DNA of 64,000 nt, from the NCBI GenBank assembly GCA_034509925.1, contig CM067536.1, positions 2,441,501-2,505,500 on the forward strand. The letters are read 5' to 3'. Below are positions 9,932-21,900 of this stretch, in pieces. The position numbers and the translations under genes were made by a program. The DNA comes from Hirudinaria manillensis. Its lineage: Eukaryota > Annelida > Clitellata > Hirudinida > Hirudinidae. The first letter of the stretch is position 1, and each line of letters starts with the position of its first letter. Under the pieces are notes generated by a model. That model worked only from the letters and a program-made list of their open reading frames with translations. It was not told the origin of the DNA and ran no database searches.

Positions 9932-12900
9932 ATGCCGTTGATGTTTGTTACGAGAATATTTCGCATATTTCTACTCTTTTTGGCAATGGAAGATTTTACG
10001 TGTCCATCAGATTATCCGATAATTAATAAAACCTTTTACGTGTTTTACCATAATGGTGAAAATTACACCGCGGAACTTTTACATAATGCACGTGGGATTG
10101 TGGTGCGCAAAATGCATCTGATGCTCGAAAGTAGAGACCAATTTTACGTAGACGAGATTGAAATTTCTTGCAGTTAGCTTTTTTTATATTAATTTTTTTA
10201 ATGATAAAAAAGTCGTTACCTATGAAATTGTATATTACTTCGAGTTTAAAATTTTCCAAGTTTTATAGCAAAATAATAAGGCTGATAACAATGCATTGTT
10301 ATGGAATTGGTGACTACTATTCATTGAACTTATATTTGCATTCTTCATATTTTCATACCAAGTAGGGTAGAATTTAACAATATTAAATTATAATATTTTT
10401 GCACTATAAATGTTTAATTTTGCACAGTTTAATGCTCAAAAATATAAAAATAAAATGTTTTAACATGAAAATGGAAAATTATTGAGTAAGATCAACTGCT
10501 GCCTAGTTTCTCAATAATGATTAATTTTTTTTGTGGCAAACTTATGAAACAGATACTGTGTCTCTTTGTTTATAATTAATTAAATTCCTTCCTCTGTGAT
10601 GCTATGTTTGGCAGCATCATTAATAACCTCCAATTGCTGAACATTGTGGCAACCAACATTGAAATGTTTATTCATGCTCCAGTTTGTGCTGACACTGGTG
10701 GAAATATGTTTTAATTTGTGTTGTGGGTAAAAGTAATAATATTTGTTATTTATTAAGTTAATATTCAGAATCTTTTTGAGGCTAGTGCAATGGCACATTC
10801 TTGATAATAAAGCAGCTCACTATCTCCAATTCCCAAGTAGTCCTTAATTATATAGCAAGTAATTCAAGATACAACATTGGCGACGAGGATGACTAACGCT
10901 CAAGAACTATCGGTAGCAGAGATGTTCATGATGTTACTGTCCTACCAGGAAGAAAGAGAGCAGAGATTGAAACAAGAGCGCGAAGAAAGAGAACAGGGAG
11001 AGAAACAAAAGCGCGAAGAAAGAGAACAGAGAACAGCAAAGAGATCATGGTGGCTGACAATAATCAAGATGCTCAGCGCAGATACCGTCATTGCACCTAT
11101 CCCTGTCCACTGCGATGCGTGGAGAGAGGTAGGAAGTGGGAATACTCCGCTTGTTGTAGTGGGCGAGGCCCAAGTTGAACCCAAGATGGGAAAGGTCAGC
11201 ACAGACACTGTGGCTGCACCTAATCCTGTCTTCTGCGATACGTGGAAGGAGGAAGAAGGGATTATAGATGCTCCACTTGATATAGTGGGCGAGGCCCAAG
11301 AAGAAGCCATGATGTGCAAGGTTATCGCAGAGACCTTGGTGGCAACTTCCCCAGTCCACTGCGATGTGTGGAAGGAGGAGGAAGGGAATATGGATGCTCT
11401 AGCTGATGTATTGGGAGAGACCCAAGAAGAAGCCATGATGTGCAAGGTCAGCACAGAGACTTTGGTGGTAACTACTCCTGTCCACTGCGATGCGTGGAAA
11501 GAGGAAGAGGAAAGGATTAATGTTGATCCTGTTAAGAGAGTGAACGAGCTCCAGGATGAGCCAGGGAAGACAGTCGATGCTGATTCAGTTGTGGTTGAAG
11601 ATAGGACAGCATTTGGGGATTCTCGAGACTTCCCTAGCAAAGAAGTCCGGAACCCATTGCCTCAGGAGGAAGCAGAGAGTTGTTGCAGTAATCACACTGG
11701 CCAAGAACGGGGCAACGTAGATGGCAGTGTTGCATTAATAGGCAGTAAGTGGATAAGTAGAGTTCCAAGGAGTTCTTACTCAGTCCATGAACAAGGCGAT
11801 TCAATCGGTCAAAATGGGGGCAAACGAAGGAGGTTCCATTCATGTACCCCATCTCACTCCCCTTCTCCAAGTGATGGTAGAGAATCAAAGTCAAGGAGTT
11901 ACCACAGACGATGCAGGAGTAGATCAAGGTCAAGAAGCCGTGACAGATCCAGATCCGACAAATATGATGATAGGAGGAGAAACAGTAGAAAGTGCGTGAC
12001 AAGAAGGAAGAGGCATGCCGATGATAAGGAAGGACAAATTGAGAAGTCAGCAAGACAGAGGGATTGGTGTTGGCCATTCGACAGAGGCAAGTCGTTGGTA
12101 TAGGAACACTCCCAAGAAGACACAATGCCAATACCAGCAATAAGATCCACACGCCGTCGCAGTCCACCTAAGCGTCTCGTGATCGACGCAAGCAAGAAGA
12201 TCTATGATTATATATGAGGGGGAGGTGTTGTGGGTAAAAGTAATGATTTTTGTTATTTATTAAGTTAATATTCAGAATCTTTTTGAGGCTAGTGCAATGG
12301 CACATTCTTGGTAATAAAGTAGCTTAGTATCTCCAATTCCCAAGTAGTCCTTAATTATATAGCAAGTAATTCAAGATACAACAATTTGAAATGTCTCAAT
12401 GAACACTCTGATGTTTAATGAAATCAAATGTGAAAGTTTAAAAACTGAGACATAATGCTTTCATTCAGATCATCAAAATTACGATTTGTATTTAACAAAA
12501 CCATTGTCATCTCAAGCTTTTCTGCAACTGCTTCACCAGTTCCATTTGTTTTTACGCGGATTTCTAGTAATTTCATAATTCTTCAACCTAATACTATAAC
12601 TGCAAATTGTTCAACATTCCAATGCCAATTTTTAAATTTAACAACTTTTCTTTCAAGAACATATGGATGAATCAAAAAGTAAAGATTATATGAAGATATA
12701 TAATGTGGGTGTTCAAACTTTATACGACGCTCTTATTAAAGGTAGAGGTTATCGTAAAAAAACGGATTCAAAACCGTGCAATATAATCTATGGAATCCAC
12801 TCCTCTGGTAATTTCATAGAATTACATGTAGAGGAGACATTGGATTTTGAAAATGTAAATATATCCATTTACGGAAAAGGTAAGATAATTGAAGGTTTTA

Positions 12901-15900
12901 ATTTATTGTACTTAATGCAGTGAACAAAATAATAAAGTTATAAATACAGTGAAAACTCGTTACTATGCCACCCGTCGATCAAAAGTGACAAAGTAGCGAG
13001 GGTGGCGTAGTAATGAGGGTTTGCAAAAACGGATTTATTTTCTCAAGTCTCCCAGCAAGATCTTCCTTCGGCGGATCTCGTGCATCTCGTTGTCTAGCTG
13101 ATCGCACGCTTGCATCACACCGGACTTGAGAATCCACCGCTCCTGCTGAAGCCCTGCAATGTCTTGGACGTGATGTCGTGGCGCTTCTTGAAATTGTCTA
13201 TCCAACGCTCACCATGAGCTCAGCCAGTTCCATCACTTTGTCCTTCATCTGATCGCCGCTGACAGGCAGATTCTGTCCCCTTGTTTGCTTCAGCCACATG
13301 AGCGTTCCCCCATCGATCTTCGGGTAGTGAGCCTGCGTCAGCTTCATACACTTCAATGGAACTCCATCTTCGATTGAAGCCTCGATCGCATACTTACTGA
13401 GAATGCCCTTCATGATGGTTTTCTTAACTTCGAAGTCCCATTTATCGCTAATCACCCTGGCCAGAATCGATGATCTCCTGAGCTGTCATTATGGCTGAAT
13501 TTGAAAATACATCACACACAATCCTAGTGTCACGTCCCTCACTCTTACTTCAGAGAACATAACTTTATTGAAGTTTGAAGAAGTTCAACTTGTCACTTTA
13601 CAGAGAAATATAAATTAGTTTATTATTAAACCACTTAACCTGAAAATAGTTAATTTTAACAGAGTATCTACATGACAATTTAAGTAAGGTCTTTGTAATG
13701 TTAAACCATAAACTAAGAGACTCGCACACCACTCCAACTCGCAATAATCTTCACTCCGACTCACATCAATCTTCTTTCTTCAAGGGCATAATAGCAAGAG
13801 TGACATAGTAGCGAGGTGGCATCTATCACACACCTTCTTTTGGAAGGAAGCATAATCATGCCTTTCCTGGCTTCGTTGGCCTGGCAAGAACAATCCACCC
13901 GTTATGCTATCGCGACCAGCCTCACCCACCTCGAGATCAGAAAAATTGGTCAAGCCACAGATCATTCCCTGATTGTCACCACATCAGAAGACATGGAGCC
14001 GGCATCCACACCCAACCACTTGTGGATCCCCTCCAATCTAATTCTCTGGCCACCATGGTGACAACCTTTCTCCGTCAACATTTTGGTGCAGACCAGGGCT
14101 CTTGGGTTCTTCCTTCATAGTCCTGTTTACACCTCTCCAAAACAGATTCTCAATATAGATTCCTCTACGAAACCAGTCATGGATCCTTTCTAACCCACAA
14201 CCCTCCAAAGTCCACAGAGATAGCCACTCTGCCTCAAGCATCTCTGTGACACCACGGTGTTGACCAGGTCGCTTGATCTTCTCCTCAATAGCCCTAGCCA
14301 CATTTCTCCCATAATTAGAACATCCTTCCGAACATCCTTTCTCGCACCTTCCAAAACTATAGTTCCATTTCCACGTAGGACTTTGCTGCTACCACCATTT
14401 TGTCCAGTCAAGTGCCCGCAGAACACCAGGAAACGGTACGACCGTGACATTCCCTTCGACCCTCTAAAGATTGTCCGGTGCCTCCATTTGCCATATTCAT
14501 AATAAACTGGGATCCCTCGCGACACAAGAGATGTGGCAGATCTCATGCATTCCCAATGTAGTGCCTCTCTGGAATCCCGATTGTGCTCTTCCACTATCTT
14601 CTGCCATCTACGTAGCCACGTTCTTGGCCAGTGCAGCAATCCTCAGCATCCACATTTTCTTCTCTTTCAATCGGTGCCCCATTCGCCACAACAAACGGCA
14701 TGGGATCCCTGCCCAAGATTGCCTCCATATTCCTCTGTCGATCACTGGTACATCAGGAACTGACTCTAGTTGCATCTGCATTTCGACCTCTCTGCATTCT
14801 ATAGAAAGGAACATCCGACTGATGCAAAAATCTTCTGGACCGTAGTCTACAGATTGTCTAGCTACATCACTACTGCAGCACAATTCCCCGGCAGACGCTT
14901 GCTCTATCTCTTTGCTAAGGAGATTCCCGCAACACTTCTTGTGTTAGCACTTCATCAACAGTCTCTTTGCATTCTTCCACCACGGAATTTCCACCGCTTT
15001 CTGGCAACACTCTGGACCTGCTTCAAAATGAAAATGGAATATCACTCTTCACTGTTATCAAAGATTGTGACATTTTAGTTTCTCACCTACTTTTCAACTC
15101 AGCCAATCAAAATCAAAAGGAACAAATGGAAGCCATTAAGCTGTTACAAAGGCATATGAAACTCATCGACTTCTCAACATTCTCAGAGGGCATACATTAC
15201 AAAGCACACAGTTCACCTTATTAGAGTAAGATACATAATACAGCTTTCCAGCTCGAGGTGGCTCCTCTGAAAGAAGCTCCTGGTCCGAATTGACCGGATG
15301 TTGTGACATTTGTGACGTTTCCACACATATTTGTCTCCTATCCGATCTCTCCAGCTGATCCTCATGTCAATACCAATATCTACTCAATGTCAAAAAGCTA
15401 AATTAAAATTAGAAATGTAATTTCCAATACCCAATTCCCGTTTTATTTGGAACTTTCCAATGGGTGGGACTAAATAAGTCAATGTTAATGTTGGATCCCT
15501 GACATTAATTAATTAATTGAATAATTAATTAATTAAGTTTAGTTAATATTCAGTATATTTTATTTCGAAGTCGTATCTAGCGATTCAAGTCATTAAGCAG
15601 TTCCGATCGGGACAAGCAATCGACCAAATCGTCCAGCCGTATTTACCATTAGTTAAATCCAATAAAGATATCCTTACGTTAATTAATTCATCAGACCCCG
15701 GGTTACAACATTGGTGTCAGGAGTGGGATTTAGCGTCGTAAAGGGATATCGATTCACTAGAGGTAAAGACAGCGAGTTTTAACGACAGAAATGGGACCTA
15801 AGATACTGTAAGATTTGCGCGTTCCCGATTTGAGACGAGAACTAAGGAATCGAGGCCTGGATGCAACTGGCCTAAAAGCCGAACTACAAGGGCGGCTCGA

Positions 15901-18900
15901 GGAATGGCTTTTGGAAAATAATCACGATCCGTCGGAGTATGAATTTGGGGTTCAAAAAGATTGGGAAGCCATGATTTGCAGCATTGATGCTTTGCGGTCA
16001 GATATGACTTGCGGCTTGGATACTTTGCGGTCAGACAATAATGTTTTACGGTCAGATATGACTTGCGGCTTGGATGCTTTGCGGTCAGACAATAATGTTT
16101 TATGGTCAGATATGACTTGCGGCATGGATGCTTTGCGGTCAGATATGAAATGTGACATTGATACTCTGCGGTCGGATATGAAATCAGATATAACCAACTT
16201 CCAGGTAGCCATGGATGTTTTACGGGAGCAGGTAAAGGCAGACGTAGCCAAATGCCAGATATCCGTGGATGTTCTGCGGGAAGAGGTAAAAACTGACGTA
16301 GCCAACCTCAGATCATCCAAGGAAATGGCCGACCTTAGAAAGGTTAAAGCAGAATTAGATGCACTAAAAGAAGAGCAGAGGAGGGAAATAGAGAAGTTTA
16401 AGAAGTACAATGAATCAAAAATAGAGACATATGGAAGAGAGAAAACAACGAGACCCCCACTATTCGACGGACAAGGGCCATGGGCAGTGTTCAGACATCA
16501 GTTTGAAATTGCCGCTGAACGTAACAAGTGGACCGAAGAGGAAAAAGCAACAGAGCTGATAATGGTACAGCGAGGAAGGGCAGCCGAGCTTTTGCAAACA
16601 ATGCTACACTGTAAAGCCTATTCAGAAATAGTAGAAGCAATGGAAAGAAGATTTGGGAATGGCCACATGCTGGAAGTACATAAAAACGAATTAAAAAAAC
16701 GTACGCAAAAACAGGACGAATCTCCCTCCCGAACAAGGGCGAATCACTCCAAGAATTAGAAGCTGACGTCAGAAGACTCGCATACTTAGCCCACCCAGGA
16801 CAGTCAACAGATTTCATTGAAAACATTGTAACTGACGCCTTCGTTGATGGGATAAGGGATGCGGAAACCAAAATGGCACTAAAAATTCATGGAAAAAAAG
16901 CCAGCCATGAAGCATTGGCGTTTGCAATCTCCATTGAAGCGGCAAGAGCCTCAATCCAAAAAAGCTTGAATGTAAAGAAAGTTGAAGTTCAGGAAGACAA
17001 AGACAAGGAGAAAGATAAAGATAATGACAAAGACAGAGAAATGATTAAAAAAATAGTCCGACAAGTCAATGACCTCAGCAAGCCCCAAAGAAACTTAAGA
17101 TTCCAGGTGATAGATAGAAGACCAAGGTGCTTCAGGTGTAGCAAGCCTGACCATTTAGCCCGAGAATGTAGAACGACCTTCTCCAAAAACCAGCAGTACT
17201 GGAGAGAGCCCTCTAAATCAGAAAAACCTGAAGCTACTAATTTTAAGGGGCAAGGATCGTTTCAGCAAACTCGAAATGCCCCACTCGTCTTTCACGTTTC
17301 AGCATTAGGAAAAGGATCATCACTAAAGGTTAAAGGGAAAATTGGAGGGAAAGAATATAATCTTGTAATAGACACAGGGGCATCTACATCTATTGTCCAA
17401 CCAAAGTTGGCAAGAAACAGTAAAGTAACGACCAACAACTACAAGCTAAAAACGGCCACCGGAGAATTAGTGCCAGTTCAAGGAACCACAACTATTACAG
17501 TAGATTTAGGAGGTAAGTCATTCGAACAGGAATTTATGATAGCCAATATAACAGATGAATGTATACTGGGATTGGATTTCATGCGACGCTATGGAATTTC
17601 CATTGACATGAAGGGCGGCACCCTTCAACAAGGAACGATGGAGATTCCTTTAAATTACGGGGGTACAGAAATTAAAGACACATTTGTAAAAGTATTGCAG
17701 GACGAGACCATCCCAGCACAGTCGGAAAGTTTAATTTGGGGCGGGCTAGAGGGCGACCACACAAAATTTGGTATAGGAGCAGTCGAAGATCAATCGGGCA
17801 TTGGCCAAGGACTACTAATAGGACGAGCACTAGTCAAGCTAAACACCGGCAGAGTTCCACTGAGGGTAATGAATCTATCTGACCAAGAACAACAGATCAA
17901 AGCAGGAACACCTATCGCACTTTGCAGGAACCTAGAAGGCATATTAACATTAGATGGAAGTGGAAATAAGCATATAAAAAGGGATACCATGTCTAAACCA
18001 TTGATGGACAATCTCCTGAAAGATTTAAACAAAACCCTACAAAAAGAAGATTATCAACAAGCGGAAAAGCTGCTTAGCGAATTTCAGGATATAATGGCTG
18101 AACAAGACAGCCCTTTGGGTAGAACTAACCTCGTGCAACATCAAATAAATACGGCCGGTGCTAAACCCATTCGACAAAACCCCCGTCCACTTCCGTTAGC
18201 TACAAGAGCAAACGCCAAGGAAATGATAAAAGAAATGCAAGACCAAGGGGTTATTGAACCGTCAAATAGCCCCTGGAGCTCACCAGTGGTACTCGTTAAG
18301 AAGAAAGATGGATCACTTCGTTTTTGTGTCGACTATAGAAAGCTGAACGAAATGACACTTAAGGACAGCTACCCCTTACCTAGAATCGATGACACTTTAG
18401 ACACTCTCTCGGTATCAAAAATTTTTTCCACATTAGATCTCAAAAGTGGTTACTGGCAAGTGGAGTTACATCCCGACGATAAAGAAAAAACGGCCTTCTC
18501 GACAGGTGAAGGATTATGGCAATTCACTGTCATGCCGTTCGGGCTATGCAATGCCCCCGCGACGTTTGAAAGATTAATGGAACACATACTAAGGGGACTC
18601 AATTGGAAAGTATGCCTAGTATATTTGGATGACATAATTGTTGTCGGAAAATCATTTGGAGAAAATCTAGACAACCTCCGAGAAGTATTTAGTAGGATTA
18701 GAGAGGCAGGCATGAAACTGAGTCCAAAGAAATGCTCACTCTTTAAAAAAGAAGTCAAATACCTTGGCCATATCGTGTCTTCTGAAGGTGTTAGTACAGA
18801 TCCAGATAAAGTCGAGGTAGTAAAAAATTGGCCTGTACCCAAAAATATCCAAGAACTTCAAAGCTTCTTAGGACTTTGTACCTATTACAGACGATTTATT

Positions 18901-21900
18901 GCCAACTTTTCAAACATCGCAAAAAGCCTTCATGAGCTTACTGTAAAAGGCTTTTTCCATTTATCTGGAACGACAGCTGTGAGAAAGCATTTGAAAATCT
19001 GAAAGAAGCTATGACAACGGCACCGATCCTGGCATATCCTATTCCCGGATTACCTTTTATCCTCGATACAGATGCCAGTAACTGTGGAATCGGGGCAGTT
19101 CTTTCCCAGCAGGTTGAAAATGAAGAAAAAATTCTAGCATTTTATAGCCGTTCACTATCTAAAGCGGAAAGAAACTATTGCGTGACCAGGAGAGAATTAT
19201 TAGCAGCAGTAGAATCCATGAAACATTTCCAGAAATATCTTTTGGGCCAGCCGTTTCTGCTAAGAACGGATCACGCCTCTCTGAGGTGGCTGTTAAACTT
19301 CAAAAACCCAGAAGGTCAGATGGCGAGGTGGATTGAAAAACTACAGGGTTTTCAGTTCAAAATTGAACACAGGAGAGGTCTAATACACAACAACGCTGAT
19401 GCGCTATCACGACGTCCTTGTCAACTTAACTGCAGACACTGCAACAACGCAGAGAAAAAACAGGAAACCGAAGAATGTCGACAAATTCGTATCACGGCTC
19501 CCGAACCCTGGACGGAAAGCGGGTTACGAGATCTACAATTAAGAGACGAAGCACTTGCACCCATACTACAGTGGATGGAGGCCAGGGTGAAACCAGATTG
19601 GCAACAGATAGCGGAGCACGGAGAAGTTACTAAGTCCTATTGGGCACAGTGGGATTCCTTGAGAATTAGTAATGGACTCCTACATAGGAAGTGGGAAACA
19701 GAGGATGGCACTGACTATCACCTTCAAATAGTACTTCCAAGATCTTGCGTCTCTGAGGTGTTACAAGAATTCCATAACGGAACCTCAGGCGGACACCTAG
19801 GAGTGAATAAAACCATCAGGAAGGTGAGGGAGAGGTTTTACTGGTTGCACTACAAACAAGACGTTGAGGAGTGGTGTAGAAATTGCAATAATTGCGCAAC
19901 CAGTAAAGGTCCTCAAAAGAAGACTAAAGGTCTAATGCAACCTTATAATGTGGGAGTACCTTTTGAAAGAATAGCTTTGGATATTGCTGGACCATTCCCT
20001 GCATCAAAGAAGGGAAATCGGTACATACTAGTGATCAGCGATTATTTCACCAAATGGACTGAAGCGTTTGCACTGCCAAATCAGGAGGCGGAAAATGTAG
20101 CTGATGCTCTCGTAAATAATTGGATTAGTCGATTCGGGGTGCCATTAGAGTTACATTCGGACCAAGGAAGGAATTTCGAGTCGAAAATATTTCAAGAGCT
20201 ATGCGAAAACCTTGGAATCCATAAGACAAGAACCACTGCATTACATCCGCAATCGGACGGTATGGTCGAAAGATTTAACAGGACCATGGAACAGTATTTG
20301 TCAAAAATGGTAAGTGAACAGCAAGATGACTGGGACAGATACCTACCACTTTTCCTTATGGCCTACCGGACAGCCGTGCATAAAACGACAGGAATCAGTC
20401 CATCGAAAATGACATTCGGGAGGGAGATTCGTCTTCCTGCCGATATGATGTTCGGAAGAGCAGAGGAACCTAAGTCGGCATGTGACTACGTTTCAAGCCT
20501 AAGAAATACACTGGCCGACACACATCAGGTTGCCCGGAAAAATATTAGTGTTAATAGCGATCAAGCCAAAGCGAGATACGATAGGCAAGCCAATGATATA
20601 AGCTTTATAGAAAATGAACTAGTCTGGCTATACAACCCCCAACGAAAAAAAGGGAAGTCGCCAAAGTTACAAAAAGATTGGGAAGGACCATACCGAATCA
20701 TAAAGAAAATAAACGACGTGGTATACCGCATACAGAAGTCAGCAAGGACTAGAATGAAAGTGGTCCACAGCAATCGATTAGCAAAATATCACGGAAAAAC
20801 AGAACAGCCTGTTCGGGACGAACAGATTTAAGGAGGGGGCAATGTTGGATCCCTGACATTAATTAATTAATTAAGTTTAGTTAATATTCAGTATCTTTTA
20901 TTTCGAAGTCGTATCTAGCGATTCAAGTCATTATGCAGTTCCGATCGGGACAAGCAATCGACCAAATCGTCCAGCCGTATTTACCATTAGTTAAATCCAA
21001 TAAAGATATCCTTACGTTAATTAATTCATCAGACCCCGGGTTACAACATTAAGAAGGGGGAGGGGCTAGAATAATGATGCATAAACAAGGGTGGCTTAGA
21101 CGGTTTCACAAAGGGTTTTATGAATGAATTCAAATTTAATGTCAAATAAATTAGAAATCAGACTTGATGTGACAGGTTGCCCGTAATAATGAATTTGGTG
21201 ATGACTTCGAGGGCCGCATGTTTGGCGAAATGATCAAATGTCATTATAACTTTATTTCTTTTTATTTACCAACAATTATGAAAGCAAATAATTTAAATCA
21301 CTACTACTAATGAAGCATTATATTTTTAGAGCTAAACATTTTTAACTATGTGGGTTGCTTCGAAGAAAAGCACATTGCTATCTTAAAAGGACCAATGCCG
21401 ACTCGTTTAGAAGAAACTTGTGAAGGAAAGTGCTCTGAAACATCATTTTATGGCTACGCTGAAGTAATTTTGATATTACTTGGTAACAGAACCAATGGGT
21501 TACTTAATACAGGGTAATCATCGAATTTAACTTTAATTTTTGAGCTTGGTTGGTGTGTCTGCATCGAGAGCCTGCCAAAAGTGTCAAATTTAAGAGATGA
21601 CCTTTGCGAATTATGGCATCATGCCGGAAAGCAAGGTCATGTTATGGTTTTCTCAAAAAGTAAATTTAAATACATTTTGTTTTGTATAATTTGTTGAAAG
21701 AATTTTTAAATGTACATTTTAGGGGAAATATCTTAACTAATAAAGCACATTTTCCCAATTAAATTCTTACCAGTCAATTACATTAAAAAATACATGAAAG
21801 TTAATATTCAAAGTGATTAGTTATGATTTTTAATAACTAGATATAATGCATCAAATTCCTGATATCGATCCATTAAAATATCCTGGATGTCGAATCTCAG

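Larger units (their letters stand above)
10719..12383 (+). mobile_element. Non-autonomous LTR element carrying one RS-domain ORF
   Basis: Two 158-bp LTRs (10719-10876 and 12226-12383), starting TGTTGTGGG and ending GATACAACA, differ at about six positions by eye. The whole is flanked by a 5-bp target duplication ATTTG (10714-10718 and 12384-12388). A primer-site-like TGGCGACGAGGAT follows the 5' LTR and a purine tract AGGGGGAGG precedes the 3' LTR. The interior holds a single ORF with no protease, reverse transcriptase or integrase. It therefore resembles TRIM/LARD-type elements that need another element's enzymes. It lies in intron 1 of gene B. Confidence 0.85.
15489..21048 (+). mobile_element. 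Gypsy-1: near full-length Ty3/gypsy LTR retrotransposon, inactivated
   Basis: 5' LTR 15489-15710, 3' LTR 20843-21048, both TGTTGGATCC...GGTTACAACA, with a 4-bp TTAA target duplication (15485-15488 and 21049-21052). The primer site at 15712 (TGGTGTCAGGAGTGGGAT) matches the 3' end of metazoan tRNA-Leu as I recall it. A polypurine tract precedes the 3' LTR. Order is gag, zinc knuckle, protease, RT, RNase H, integrase, with no env. One early stop and two frameshifts break it. LTRs differ mainly in the length of an ATTA repeat, suggesting a fairly young but dead copy in intron 2 of gene B. Confidence 0.93.

Noticed and set aside
10942-11640. 232-codon minus-strand frame opposite the RS ORF
   Set aside because: Shadow of the tandem-repeat ORF on the plus strand, which has the LTR-element context and the RS tail.
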